From Salinicola corii (GTDB lineage Bacteria; Pseudomonadota; Gammaproteobacteria; Pseudomonadales; Halomonadaceae), in assembly GCF_008298015.1 (NCBI RefSeq), contig NZ_VTPX01000001.1, forward strand, positions 248,001 to 312,000: a stretch of 64,000 nucleotides of DNA, read 5' to 3'. This document shows positions 8,474 through 17,055 of the stretch, in pieces. A program made the position numbers and the translations under genes. How positions within the stretch are numbered: position 1 is the stretch's first letter; each line of letters starts with the position of its first letter. A model generated the notes under the pieces. The model ran no database searches and was not told the DNA's origin. It saw only the letters and a list, made by a program, of their open reading frames with translations.

Positions 8474-9235
8474 ATGAACGATTCCATCGTCTCCCTGGTC
8501 GACAAATACCACCTGATCGCCGCGTTTGCGGTGGTCGGCCTGACCATGTACGTCGCCTACTGGTTGAGCCGGCATCTGACTGCCGGCCGTCTGCACGGCT
8601 CGGCGATCGCGATCATCATTGGCCTGGCGCTGGCGTATGTCGGTGGCGTGTCCACTGGCGGCAGCAAGGGGCTCTCCGACGTGACGCTGTTTTCCGGCCT
8701 CGGTCTGATGGGCGGCGGCATGCTGCGGGACCTGGCCATCATTGCGACCGCCTATGGCGTGCGTTTCCAGGAGATCAAGAAAGCCGGATTACGCGGCGTG
8801 ATCGCGCTGTTCCTCGGTGTCCTGGTGTCGTTCGTCGCCGGGGCGGCAGTGGCGATCGGCTTCGGCTACACCGACCCGGTGGATATCACCACCATTGCGG
8901 CCGGAGCGGTGACCTACATCGTCGGACCGGTGACCGGTGCCACCCTGGGAGCGAGTTCGGAAGTGATCGCGCTGTCGATTGCCGCCGGTCTGGTGAAATC
9001 GATTCTCACCATGATCGCGACACCATTGACCGCCAGATTGATCGGCCTGGACAATCCGCGCTCGGCGATGATTTTCGGCGGCCTGATCGGGACCACCAGT
9101 GGCGTGGCGGCGGGCCTGGCTGCCACCGATGCGCGCCTGGTCCCCTACGGCGCGATGACCGCGACTTTCTACACGGGACTCGGCATCCTGCTGGCCCCGA
9201 CAGTGCTGTTTCTCGCCGTGCGGGCGATCTTCTGA
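8474..9235 (+). CDS. madM: Malonate transporter subunit MadM
   Basis: A 253-residue polytopic membrane protein with seven or eight hydrophobic segments, the larger subunit of the MadLM malonate carrier. Conserved glycine-rich runs such as LFSGLGLMGGGMLRDLAIIA and IFGGLIGTTSGVAAGLAATD are visible. The ATG at 8474 follows GAGAGG. The earlier in-frame start at 8456 overlaps madL and seems less likely. It is the last gene of the malonate operon, and a hairpin lies between it and the convergent GGDEF gene. Using MadLM with the MatA/MatB malonyl-CoA route, rather than the MatC carrier, is a noteworthy combination. Confidence 0.92.
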   Translation: MNDSIVSLVDKYHLIAAFAVVGLTMYVAYWLSRHLTAGRLHGSAIAIIIGLALAYVGGVSTGGSKGLSDVTLFSGLGLMGGGMLRDLAIIATAYGVRFQEIKKAGLRGVIALFLGVLVSFVAGAAVAIGFGYTDPVDITTIAAGAVTYIVGPVTGATLGASSEVIALSIAAGLVKSILTMIATPLTARLIGLDNPRSAMIFGGLIGTTSGVAAGLAATDARLVPYGAMTATFYTGLGILLAPTVLFLAVRAIF

Positions 9236-9241
9236 GAAAAG

Positions 9242-9266
9242 GGCGGCCGGCCAGGAGCCGGTCGCC
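9242..9266. terminator. Hairpin between convergent madM and GGDEF genes
   Basis: A 10-bp stem with one mismatch (9242-9251 with 9257-9266, 5-base loop) occupies the short gap between two converging genes. No T-run is seen, so its role as a terminator is tentative. Confidence 0.4.
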
Positions 9267-9269
9267 TTA

Positions 9270-10637
9270 CTACAGCGACGAGAACGCCTGATTGAGACAC
9301 CGTCCCGATCGAGAGGCCGGGACCGGTACGATGGCGACGCAGCCGCGACCCGCGGACTTGGCCTGATAGAGCGCCAGATCGACCTCCTCCAGCAGCCCCT
9401 TGGACGTCTGGTGGCGGTGCTCGCCAACACCGGCGGAGAAGCTGAGGCGCAGCTCCAGCGAGCTCAAGGCACGATGTCGCAGTTGTGCCAGCACACGGTT
9501 CACCGTCGTCTGTGCCGACAAGCGGTCGATGCCCGGCAGGATCATTAGAAATTCTTCTCCACCCCAGCGAATCAGCGTGTCGCTCGAGCGCAGCGCGCCG
9601 ACCACGAAATGGCTGAACTCCTTCAGCACCGTATCGCCGACGGCGTGACCGTAGCGATCGTTGATCGCCTTGAAATGATCCAGGTCCAGCATCGCGACGG
9701 CGACCTTGTCGCCAAGCCGCTTGCCGCGCTCCAGTGCTCGCTCGAGCAACTCCCTGCCCATGCGGCGGTTGTGCAGGCCCGTCAGGTCGTCGCGCGTCGC
9801 CAGATATTCGAGGCGACGGTTTTTTTCCTCCAGTCGACGCTCGACGTCGCGCCGTTGGGTGATATCGACCAGAAAGACGATTCGCTGGGGATTGCCCTGC
9901 TCGTCACGGCTGATCGTATCCTCGAGAATCACGGTTCGCGTGGAGCCGTCGTGAAGCTGAACCTCCAACGAGCGGCGCAGGTTCAAGGCATTGGGAAAGC
10001 TGGCGGCATGGCGCTTTTCGGCTGCCTGCCGGCTTTTGGGAGGCAGCAGTTTGCGAAAATGGGCGTTGAGTAGGTCGCTCTCCGCGTAGCCGAAGAACTT
10101 GCAGAAGGCGCGATTGACCTGACGCAGATACCCGCCCGCGTCGATCATGCAGACGCCCATGGGCAGGTTGTCGAAGACCTGGCGCAGTTGAGGCTGGTGT
10201 TGAGCCAGCAGCTCCGGCTTGGCATCGTCGGGAGCGACCTCGCCGATGGCGATCAACACGTGGCGCGTCGTCTCGGTATCGCCAGTCGCCTCCAGCGAGG
10301 AAACCTTGAGCTTCACGGCCAGCAGCGGTTGCTGGTACTGGCGGATGTGGAAGCTGTGCCATTGACGCGAAGTGGTCGAGGCGACACTCAGCAGGGCAGG
10401 ATGGTCGCGACCGACGGCCGGATACCGTCCGGCATCGAGCCACTGCCAGGGATCGGCCATGGGGAAGCGCCCGTCCAGGCGCAACTGGCGTTTCGCCGTT
10501 TCATTGGCTTCGACCAATAACGGGACGCCACTGTCGAGCCGGTAGATCAGTGCCGCGATATTCAGCGTATCCAGTCCATCCGGGGTGGAGGGACTTTCCA
10601 CGGTCTGTCGTGACAATCGCTTTTTCGATGCAACCAT
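9270..10637 (-). CDS. PAS-GGDEF diguanylate cyclase
   Basis: A 455-residue soluble protein. Residues 1-140 may form a degenerate first PAS-like domain. A clear PAS domain spans about 150-262 (FDNLPMGVCMIDAGGYLRQV), followed by a coiled linker and a GGDEF domain from about 285 to 440. The active-site signature is GGEEF at 359-363, an active variant. An RSSD inhibitory site sits five residues before it (350-353), so product feedback by c-di-GMP is expected. The protein should make c-di-GMP in response to a signal sensed by PAS. It lies beside a decayed EAL gene, so a former opposing phosphodiesterase has been lost. Confidence 0.92.
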   Translation of the reverse strand: MVASKKRLSRQTVESPSTPDGLDTLNIAALIYRLDSGVPLLVEANETAKRQLRLDGRFPMADPWQWLDAGRYPAVGRDHPALLSVASTTSRQWHSFHIRQYQQPLLAVKLKVSSLEATGDTETTRHVLIAIGEVAPDDAKPELLAQHQPQLRQVFDNLPMGVCMIDAGGYLRQVNRAFCKFFGYAESDLLNAHFRKLLPPKSRQAAEKRHAASFPNALNLRRSLEVQLHDGSTRTVILEDTISRDEQGNPQRIVFLVDITQRRDVERRLEEKNRRLEYLATRDDLTGLHNRRMGRELLERALERGKRLGDKVAVAMLDLDHFKAINDRYGHAVGDTVLKEFSHFVVGALRSSDTLIRWGGEEFLMILPGIDRLSAQTTVNRVLAQLRHRALSSLELRLSFSAGVGEHRHQTSKGLLEEVDLALYQAKSAGRGCVAIVPVPASRSGRCLNQAFSSL

Positions 10638-10694
10638 AAGCCAGGATACCGTGAGTTCGTACGGAGGGGAGAGTTGCCGAACGTCATGCGGTCG

Positions 10695-11451
10695 CTAGTA
10701 CCGGCCCTTGATCAGCGCGAAGCGCGGGCCCGGGCAGACGGGTAGTCGTTCCGCGGCCGGTCGGGCAAGCCAGTATCCCTGCGGCCTTGCAATATCGTGC
10801 CGGTAGAGCCAGCGAGCTTCTTCCAAGGTCTTCGCCAGCAGATGCCGTGCCAAAGCGACGATGTGGCTGATGATTATCTGCTTTCGGGGCGAGGCATCGA
10901 TGCTGCTGACCAACTGGCGATCGATTTTCAGCATGTCGGGCGAGATATCGGTCAGGAGCTCCAGGTTGGTATGCCTGGTGCCGAAATCGTCAAGTGCCGT
11001 TTTCATGCCCATGGCACGCTAACTGGCCACGATCGTTCGCAGGTGGAGCCGATTCGTAACGCTCTCGCTCTCGACGATCCCGAAACACAGCCAACTGACC
11101 GGCCATCCGACGCGCTCGGCAGCTGCCAGCGTCGTCTGGATACAGGTTTCGGGTTCGTAGACGGCATCGGGAAGAAAATTGATCGACAGTGCGCTCCGGG
11201 GCATCCACCCGGTGAGCGATTTCGATCGTCTTGACGCGACAAGCCTGATCGAAACGATAACGTGTCCTGTCGTCGATTCTCGCCAGCACGGATACGGCGG
11301 GCTCTCCCTTGGGACCTCTGACCAGAACCTCGTAGCCGTAGATGCGGCGCTCATCGATATCGACGAGCGATTGGAATGGCATGGTGAAATCGAAATCCAG
11401 CGGCGCGTCGCAGCGTCCGCAGACGTCTTGGTGTCTGGCGCAGCCTGGCAT
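10695..11451 (-). pseudogene. EAL-domain c-di-GMP phosphodiesterase, frameshifted and internally deleted
   Basis: Three different reading frames together spell one EAL protein. First comes MPGCARHQDVCGRCDAPLDF with FQSLVDIDERRIYGYEVLVRG (start 11451, GGGAGG upstream). Next, in another frame, comes SINFLPDAVYEPETCIQTTL to about 11020. A third frame, 11012-10695, carries TALDDFGTRHTNLELL, DMLKIDRQLVSSIDASPRKQ and QGYWLARPA. At least two frame changes are needed. A stretch between ARHLLA and KTLEEARWLY, where the family has its conserved AEGVE motif, is missing. FGTG is also changed to FGTR. The gene cannot make an active enzyme. The N-terminal Cys/His-rich segment resembles that of other EAL-only proteins. 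Confidence 0.85.
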
Positions 11452-11527
11452 CGTTGTCCTCCCTGACGACATGCACTGCCATGATGAGCCTCGCCAGCAA
11501 CGCACTCCATTGCGGTCCGACAAGTCA

Positions 11528-11556
11528 CTAAGCTTAGACAAGTTAACTAAGCTTAG
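11528..11556. promoter_or_regulatory. Two identical 10-bp palindromes 19 bp apart
   Basis: CTAAGCTTAG, a perfect palindrome, occurs at 11528-11537 and 11547-11556 within the repeated 12-mer ACTAAGCTTAGA. The pair lies between the decayed EAL gene and the extensin-family gene, which diverge from here. A 19-bp period puts the two sites on roughly the same helix face, as in operators bound by two cooperating dimers. Confidence 0.55.
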
Positions 11557-11696
11557 AATAGATGACTATGATCGAACAGCAGTGATTTGGTAGGTAAGTG
11601 TGAATCCTGGTGCAATGCACGTCGCCGAACGACGACAGTCGTGCCGCTGGAGCACTGCCGCCCGACGATGAATCCCTTTTTCGATTCGCGAGGTCC

Positions 11697-12395
11697 ATGA
11701 AACCGTCTCCGGCCACTCTCTTCCTTATCTTGCTGATCGCGCTGGGCGTCGCTCTCGATAAAGGGATCTGGCAAATCCCGCGGGAATGGAATCCTCTGGC
11801 GCCACTGGTCGTCAGCGATCCCGTGACGCCAGTCACGCGCTGGAAGCTTAAAGCGCTATCCGGTGATCGCGACGCTTGCCTGAATGCACTCGACACCGCC
11901 CCCGACATTCGTTACGTCCCCCTCGCGGACTACACACCAGCCGCCGACTGCCCGCTGGAGAACGTCGTGCGCGTGGTCCACACCCAGGTCAGCTTCAATG
12001 CCAGTTTCGTCGCCAGTTGCTCCCTGGCACTGGCCTGGACCCTGTACGAGCAGCACGAGTTGCAGCCGCTGTCACAGCGGATCTTCGGCAAGCGGGTCGC
12101 TAGCGTCCGGCACTATGGCTCCTTCGCCTGTCGCAACATCTATCACCGGGAGAACGCGAGGCGAAGCGAGCATGCCACGGCGTCGGCGCTGGATGTCGCC
12201 GCCTTCGGGCTCGAGGATGGACATAGTATCAGCGTGCTCGACGATTGGCGGGACGGTGACGAGCGTGGCCGATTTCTCGAGGACGCCCAGGAGGGCGCCT
12301 GCCACTACTTCGGAACCACCCTGGGCCCGGACTACAACGCCGCCCATGCCAACCATTTCCATCTCGGCATGCGGGGTGTCTCGTTCTGCCGCTAA
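11697..12395 (+). CDS. Extensin-family protein (extensin-like C-terminal domain)
   Basis: A 232-residue protein with an N-terminal hydrophobic segment (ATLFLILLIALGVAL), so probably membrane-anchored or exported. The extensin-like C domain follows, with CPLENVVRV, FGSFAC-like YGSFACRNIYHR, SEHATASALDVAAF and a final HANHFHLGM. The conserved His and Asp residues recall the D,D-carboxypeptidase/VanY-like zinc fold, so a peptidoglycan-related role is possible but not shown. The ATG at 11697 is preferred because it starts just before the hydrophobic segment; an earlier in-frame start at 11610 adds 29 polar residues. Confidence 0.85.
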   Translation: MKPSPATLFLILLIALGVALDKGIWQIPREWNPLAPLVVSDPVTPVTRWKLKALSGDRDACLNALDTAPDIRYVPLADYTPAADCPLENVVRVVHTQVSFNASFVASCSLALAWTLYEQHELQPLSQRIFGKRVASVRHYGSFACRNIYHRENARRSEHATASALDVAAFGLEDGHSISVLDDWRDGDERGRFLEDAQEGACHYFGTTLGPDYNAAHANHFHLGMRGVSFCR

Positions 12396-12548
12396 CCGCC
12401 TCGCTCCATGCAGCGCTCTGCTCTGGTCATGACAAAACCCCCGGAGACACCTAAGGTTGTCGATATCTCTCGCGGATGCGCTTGTCATCGAGACTGACAA
12501 GGCGTTCGTTGTCACCCGACCCTGTTTTTCGATCGAGAGGAGTAGCCC

Positions 12549-13172
12549 ATGCGTTTGACCATCAAGGGTATCGAGGAAGGCAAGCCGATCCCGGCAACCT
12601 TCGCTTTCGCCGTTCCGGACCCGGAGCAGCACATACGCCTCAGCGATAATCGTAACCCGGAAGTGCGCTGGCTGGATGCGCCGTCGGAGACGCGGAGCTT
12701 TGTGGTGCTGGTGACCGACCCCGACGTGCCCGGTGTCGCGGACGACGTCAATCAGGAAGGTAAGACGTTACCGGCGGATCTGCCGCGGGTCGATTTCTAC
12801 CATTGGGTGCTGGTCGACATTCCGGCGGAGGTCAATCTGCTGGAGGAGGGCGAGATGGCCGATGGCGTGGTGCCCAGGGGGAAGTCGCCGGGGCAGACCG
12901 CCAAGGGTATCAGCGGCATCAACGGCTATACCGGATTCCTGGCCGACGACCCTGACATGGCAGGCGTCTATGGTGGCTACGACGGCCCCTGTCCGCCTTG
13001 GAACGACGAGATCGTCCATCGCTATACGTTCAGCCTGTTCGCGCTGGACATTCCCACGCTGGGACTGGCAGGGGAGTTCACGGGTGGACAGGTGCGCGAG
13101 GCGATGGCGGGTCATGTGCTGGCCGAATCCAGCGTGACCGGGATCTACACCCTCAACCCGGACCTGCTCTGA
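12549..13172 (+). CDS. YbhB/YbcL family PEBP-like protein
   Basis: A 207-residue member of the phosphatidylethanolamine-binding / Raf-kinase-inhibitor-like family. The characteristic VTDPDVPG and DFYHWVLVDIP strands are near residues 60 and 95, and the HRYTFSLFALD segment is near 160. There is no signal peptide, so it is probably cytoplasmic. Bacterial members bind small anionic ligands in the conserved pocket, and their physiological role is unsettled. It begins a tight group with the DUF3253 and protease genes. GAGAGGAG lies before the ATG. Confidence 0.9.
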   Translation: MRLTIKGIEEGKPIPATFAFAVPDPEQHIRLSDNRNPEVRWLDAPSETRSFVVLVTDPDVPGVADDVNQEGKTLPADLPRVDFYHWVLVDIPAEVNLLEEGEMADGVVPRGKSPGQTAKGISGINGYTGFLADDPDMAGVYGGYDGPCPPWNDEIVHRYTFSLFALDIPTLGLAGEFTGGQVREAMAGHVLAESSVTGIYTLNPDLL

Positions 13173-13178
13173 GCCGCC

Positions 13179-13448
13179 ATGGCGTCGTCAACCGATCCGG
13201 CGACGCTGCGTCGCGCGATCCTGGCGCTGGCCGAAGCGCGTGGGCCGGCCAAGACTTTCTGCCCCTCCGAGGTCGCGCGTCAGTTGGATGACGACTGGCG
13301 TCCGCTGATGGCGCCGATACGCGCCTGTTCGCGCGAGTTGATCCGCGAGGGGTGTCTCCGCGTGCTCCAGCGAGGGCGGACGCTGTCGCCGGACGCGCCC
13401 TGGCACGGGGCGATCCGGCTGCAGGCGCCGGCCCATCGCGATGGGTGA
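13179..13448 (+). CDS. DUF3253 family protein
   Basis: An 89-residue cytoplasmic protein of the DUF3253 family. It is recognisable from FCPSEVARQL, the DDWRPLMAPIRACSRELIREG helix pair (split here by positions 42-62) and a final beta hairpin with LQRGRTLSPD. The layout resembles a small winged helix, suggesting nucleic-acid binding, but no function is established. It starts 6 bases after the PEBP gene and its end overlaps the start of the aspartic protease gene, so the three are probably co-transcribed. Confidence 0.8.
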   Translation: MASSTDPATLRRAILALAEARGPAKTFCPSEVARQLDDDWRPLMAPIRACSRELIREGCLRVLQRGRTLSPDAPWHGAIRLQAPAHRDG

Positions 13449-13965
13449 CGACTCTCGGGGTGTCCGTCGCACCGGCATCGGCATGATGGTGCTGTTCTGG
13501 GTACTGCTCCTGCTGTTGGCGGGCTGGTGGTTTCGTGGGGTGGAACAGCGGCGTAGCCATCCCAATGCGGAACTGGCGACCGCGGTGTTCATGGATCAGA
13601 AGCCGGTCACGCTGGAGCGCAATGCGCAGGGGCATTTCGTGGCCCCGGGGGAGGTCGATGGCAAGGCAGTGACGTTCCTGATCGATACCGGTGCCACCTA
13701 CGTCTCGCTCTCGCGCTCTCTCGCTCGCACACTGCAGATCGAACCCGGGCCGGAGGTGATGTTCACCACGGCCAACGGCCGGGTCAGCGGCAACCTGACC
13801 ACGCTGGAGAGCGTGAGACTGGGAGGATTGACCGCCCGGCAGGTGCCCGGTTCGATCCATGCGGGTATCGGTGACGATGTGGTATTGCTCGGCATGAGCT
13901 TTCTGGGACGGTTCGACATCCAGATACGCGGCAGTCAGATGATCGTGGGCCCGCCCGACGCTTGA
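13441..13965 (+). CDS. TIGR02281-type retropepsin-like aspartic protease, membrane-anchored
   Basis: A 174-residue protein with one N-terminal transmembrane helix (GMMVLFWVLLLLLAGWWF) and a periplasmic retropepsin-like domain. The catalytic motif FLIDTGATYVSLS is near residue 80, and the flap and second conserved LLGMSFLGRFD are near 140. Proteins of this clan act as dimers, each monomer giving one aspartate. The natural substrate is unknown. The ATG overlaps the preceding stop region by 8 bases, indicating translational coupling. Confidence 0.88.
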   Translation: MGDDSRGVRRTGIGMMVLFWVLLLLLAGWWFRGVEQRRSHPNAELATAVFMDQKPVTLERNAQGHFVAPGEVDGKAVTFLIDTGATYVSLSRSLARTLQIEPGPEVMFTTANGRVSGNLTTLESVRLGGLTARQVPGSIHAGIGDDVVLLGMSFLGRFDIQIRGSQMIVGPPDA

Positions 13966-14125
13966 TTTGAGCCATACTGATTCAAAATGGGCCCCCGGTA
14001 GGCGGTGGCTAGCCCTGAAGGGCGGCGATGTCGACAGCCATCATCGTTATTCGCGAAAATCGGCGGGGGACGGTGCGGTCGGCATTGTGGCCGATGTCGG
14101 TGGTCAACATTCAGGGAGACAATCG

Positions 14126-14662
14126 ATGGTGGTGGGGAATCTTCGGGTAGGTGCGTTGGTGCTGCTGATACTGACGCTGGCGGGTTGTGAAAGTCTATCG
14201 ACGGGTTCGTTTCAGATGCCCGATATCTTCGATCGCTCAGGCAGTGACGAGGCAGTGGTGAAGCGCCAGGTTCCCTTTCCGGCCGACGAATATGCCAGGC
14301 TCGAGAAAACCGGAACCTCAGCGGTTCAGGGACGTTTGACCTATAAAACGACGGATGGCCAGATTCTGGTCGGTTCCGGTGAGACGGTGTCCGTGGCGCC
14401 GGCGACACGTTATGCGGCTGAAGCGGCAGATGTGGCGCTTTCTGGGCGCAAGATCGAACCGGCGGATCCGCGCGCTCGTGAATACAGCCACTATGCCAAG
14501 ACGAACGAAAACGGCTATTTCGTCGTCAGGGGCGTGCCTGCTGGGGTGTTTTATGTCGCCGGCAGCGTGCTGCTGCCTGGCGGCAACTCGCGTAGCCCGA
14601 TCATCATCAAGCAGATCGAGCTCGGTAAAGGTCAGACGCGCGACGTTGACCTGAGCCGCTGA
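14126..14662 (+). CDS. Lipoprotein of unknown function with carboxypeptidase-regulatory-like domain
   Basis: A 178-residue lipoprotein. The signal peptide ends in the lipobox LTLAGC, so the mature protein begins at Cys about residue 20. The ATG at 14126 follows GGGAG with an 8-base gap. The upstream part of the same frame (from 13967) is not conserved-looking. The rest looks beta-rich: repeats such as GRLTYKTTDG and NENGYFVVRGVPAGVFYVAG resemble Ig-like carboxypeptidase regulatory domains that decorate surface proteins. No enzyme motif is seen. It is probably inserted in the outer membrane, as no Asp follows the lipid Cys (inner-membrane retention signal absent). Confidence 0.75.
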   Translation: MVVGNLRVGALVLLILTLAGCESLSTGSFQMPDIFDRSGSDEAVVKRQVPFPADEYARLEKTGTSAVQGRLTYKTTDGQILVGSGETVSVAPATRYAAEAADVALSGRKIEPADPRAREYSHYAKTNENGYFVVRGVPAGVFYVAGSVLLPGGNSRSPIIIKQIELGKGQTRDVDLSR

Positions 14663-14692
14663 ATTCAATGGCAGGGGCAGGAGAGCCGAACA

Positions 14693-15340
14693 GTGCTGAC
14701 CATCTGGGGTAGACGCACCTCCTACAACGTACAGAAGGTGCTATGGCTCGCTGACGAGCTAGGACTCGACTATCGGCATCGGCCGGCTGGCGGCGACGCC
14801 GGTGGCCTGGATGACGAGGCGTTCCTGGCGATGAATCCCAATGGCCGCATTCCGGTCATTCGTGACGGTGAGACCGTCGTCTGGGAGACACACGCGATCT
14901 TGCGCTACTTGGCCGCCGAGCATGGCGACAGCGCCTTCCTGCGCACCACACCGGCCGAGCAGTCGGCGGTCGACCGCTGGTTGGACTGGTCGCTTTCCGA
15001 ACTGGAGCCCGCCTTCTTCACCGGCGTATTCTGGGGCTTCTATCGTACGCCTGCCGCTCAGCGTGACGCCAAGGCTATCGAACGCGCACTAATGAAGTGC
15101 GACCGCCTTTACCGCATTCTGGATCGCCAACTGGTCACCCGACCCTTCCTGAGCGGCGAGGCTTTGGGGGTGGCAGACATTCCCGCCGGGACCACCCTTT
15201 ATCGTTACTTTGAACTCGAGATCCCGCGCCCGCGGTTGCCTAACGTCGAAGCCTGGTATCGACGATTGCAGGAACGGCTTGCCTATCGGAACCATGTGAT
15301 GCGGCCGTTCGCTGAACTCTATGGGCGTCTGGCTTATTAG
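14693..15340 (+). CDS. Glutathione S-transferase family protein
   Basis: A 215-residue cytosolic GST. The thioredoxin-like N-terminal domain starts LTIWGRRTSYNVQKVLW. Its active-site position is Ser (TSYNVQK), and the conserved NPNGRIPVI cis-proline loop and WETHAIL follow. The helical C-terminal domain begins near residue 88. Translation starts with GTG at 14693, with AGGAG 11 bases upstream. Such GSTs conjugate glutathione to electrophiles; the specific substrate is unknown. Its last bases overlap the end of the convergent Nudix gene. Confidence 0.88.
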   Translation: MLTIWGRRTSYNVQKVLWLADELGLDYRHRPAGGDAGGLDDEAFLAMNPNGRIPVIRDGETVVWETHAILRYLAAEHGDSAFLRTTPAEQSAVDRWLDWSLSELEPAFFTGVFWGFYRTPAAQRDAKAIERALMKCDRLYRILDRQLVTRPFLSGEALGVADIPAGTTLYRYFELEIPRPRLPNVEAWYRRLQERLAYRNHVMRPFAELYGRLAY

Positions 15341-15789
15341 GCACAGGCAGGTTCGAGGCCAAGTCGAGAGCGCACGATCGCTAGTACCTTGCTGCGTAGC
15401 AGCGGAGCCAGCGGTAGTGTCACGGCTTCGTCGCAGTCGACCCAGCGGATCTCTGCGATTTCGGCGTGTGCGCCAGCTTGACCCTGGATTGCGGTCCAGA
15501 ACAGATGGGCGTGGACCCGATGATCGGCTTCATTGGCGGCCACCGTCGTGGCCTCTCCGATCAGCTCGGCGTCCGTAGCCTGGACGCCTAGCTCTTCACG
15601 AATTTCCCGTCGCAAGGCCTGTTCCGGCGTCTCTCCAGCGTCGAGCTTGCCGCCGGCTAGCATGAACCAACGGCTGCCGCGTTTGCGTACCAAGAGGATC
15701 CGCTGATGTTGATCGACGATAACGGCGGCGGCGATCTGCAACGTGGCGGTTGTGATTGAGGATTCGCCGGAAAAGGGCTCGTCCGCCAT
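15337..15789 (-). CDS. Nudix hydrolase
   Basis: A 150-residue Nudix enzyme. The 23-residue Nudix box is complete: it begins at GGKLDAGETPEQAL (about residue 50) and ends REIREELGV, supplying the metal-binding glutamates. I chose the ATG at 15789 because GGAGGAG lies just upstream; the ATG at 15804 is part of that ribosome site. Substrates of this broad family are nucleoside diphosphates linked to another group, and the precise one cannot be read from sequence. It converges with the GST gene, overlapping by 4 bases. Confidence 0.88.
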   Translation of the reverse strand: MADEPFSGESSITTATLQIAAAVIVDQHQRILLVRKRGSRWFMLAGGKLDAGETPEQALRREIREELGVQATDAELIGEATTVAANEADHRVHAHLFWTAIQGQAGAHAEIAEIRWVDCDEAVTLPLAPLLRSKVLAIVRSRLGLEPACA

Positions 15790-16065
15790 CTTTTTCTCCT
15801 CCATTGGGTTGCGAATGCACCGGGATGTGGCCTACATAGGTTTGCATGCTGACGATACCGGGTTACAAAGGGAATAATTCGGGTATGATGCTGTTTGATT
15901 CGCCATCTGCTTTATTTCAGCGTAGCGTCAGTTATCGTATCGCAGAACACTAATGCAGTTACGGTGCGTGATATTCGTTTGACTTATCGAGTCATTGGAC
16001 GCCGTCGATTGCCAAATAATAAATGAACACCGTGGTATGCAGGGTATCGAGGCCAACTCAAAGGG

Positions 16066-16785
16066 ATGGATGACAGCTTGGACAGCACTGCACATCAAGA
16101 TCGCGTATTGATCATCGAAGACGACGAGCGTCTGGCACATCTGACGCGTGAGTATCTGGAGGCGAACGGATTCCAGGTCGGGCTGGAGCATGATGGCGCG
16201 CATGGCGTGGAGCGTATCGTCGAGGAGCAGCCGGACATGGTGATCCTCGATCTGATGTTGCCCGGCGAGGATGGCCTGTCCATCTGCCGGCGGGCGCGTC
16301 CGCACTATGCCGGCCCCATTCTGATGCTGACGGCACGCACCGACGACATGGATCAGGTCCTTGGCCTGGAGATGGGGGCCGACGACTACGTGCCCAAGCC
16401 GGTTCAGCCCAGGGTCCTGCTGGCGCGCATGAGGGCGTTGATGCGCCGCGCCGACAGTCTGGTCTCCTCCAGTGGGGCGACACGCCTGACGTTCGACAAT
16501 CTGGTCATCGACAGTGCCACTCGCGAAGCCTGGCTGGAGGAAGAGCGCGTCGATCTCACCAGCGCCGAGTTCGATCTGCTCTGGTTGCTGGCCGACAATG
16601 CCGGCCGCGTGCTGACTCGCGAAGAGATATTTTCCCAGTTGCGCGGCATCAAATACGATGGACAGGATCGTTCCATCGATGTGCGGGTTTCGCGTATTCG
16701 CCCCAAGATCGGTGACGACCCCAATCACCCTCACCGTATCAAGACCGTGCGGAGCAAAGGGTATCTGTTCGTGAGAGATAGCTGA
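16066..16785 (+). CDS. rstA: OmpR-family response regulator, RstA-like
   Basis: A 239-residue regulator. The receiver domain has the acidic pocket EDD at 18-20, the phosphorylation site Asp62 (VILDLMLPGEDG) and the switch lysine in YVPKP. A winged-helix DNA-binding domain begins near residue 135 and ends VRSKGYLFV. Overall sequence is RstA-like. Its histidine kinase follows on the same strand, but 270 bases away, further than usual for such pairs. Autoregulation through the 280-base upstream region is plausible but no site was identified. Confidence 0.9.
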   Translation: MDDSLDSTAHQDRVLIIEDDERLAHLTREYLEANGFQVGLEHDGAHGVERIVEEQPDMVILDLMLPGEDGLSICRRARPHYAGPILMLTARTDDMDQVLGLEMGADDYVPKPVQPRVLLARMRALMRRADSLVSSSGATRLTFDNLVIDSATREAWLEEERVDLTSAEFDLLWLLADNAGRVLTREEIFSQLRGIKYDGQDRSIDVRVSRIRPKIGDDPNHPHRIKTVRSKGYLFVRDS

Positions 16786-17055
16786 AGCGAACCGACAACG
16801 GTGTCCGCTCTAGTCCCCCCGCGCCGTGATCTCGGCCGGTTCCCGGGCTGTCGCGATCAGCACTGTCGTGCCTCGGCTTTCCACGCCACGCGGGGGCGAA
16901 AGGCCGATTTCCGGAACGCTGGCTGAGCGCGGGACCTCGTCTCCTGCGCCTCGGGCATCGATCGCCTCCTGCAGAAGGCTCCCGTCTCTTCCGAGGGACG
17001 GGCGACACTAGCCTTTCTGGCCATCCACGAAGCCGATTGCCGCACGAGATTCAAC
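16786..17055 (+). other. Unusually long spacer between rstA and rstB
   Basis: These 270 bases are as GC-rich as the flanks. They contain no frame with a convincing ribosome site or family resemblance; the longest short frames on both strands have arginine/proline-rich shadow composition. A CCCGTC/GACGGG hairpin near 16979-17001 is the only visible structure. It may hold a separate rstB promoter or the remains of a lost small gene. Confidence 0.4.
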
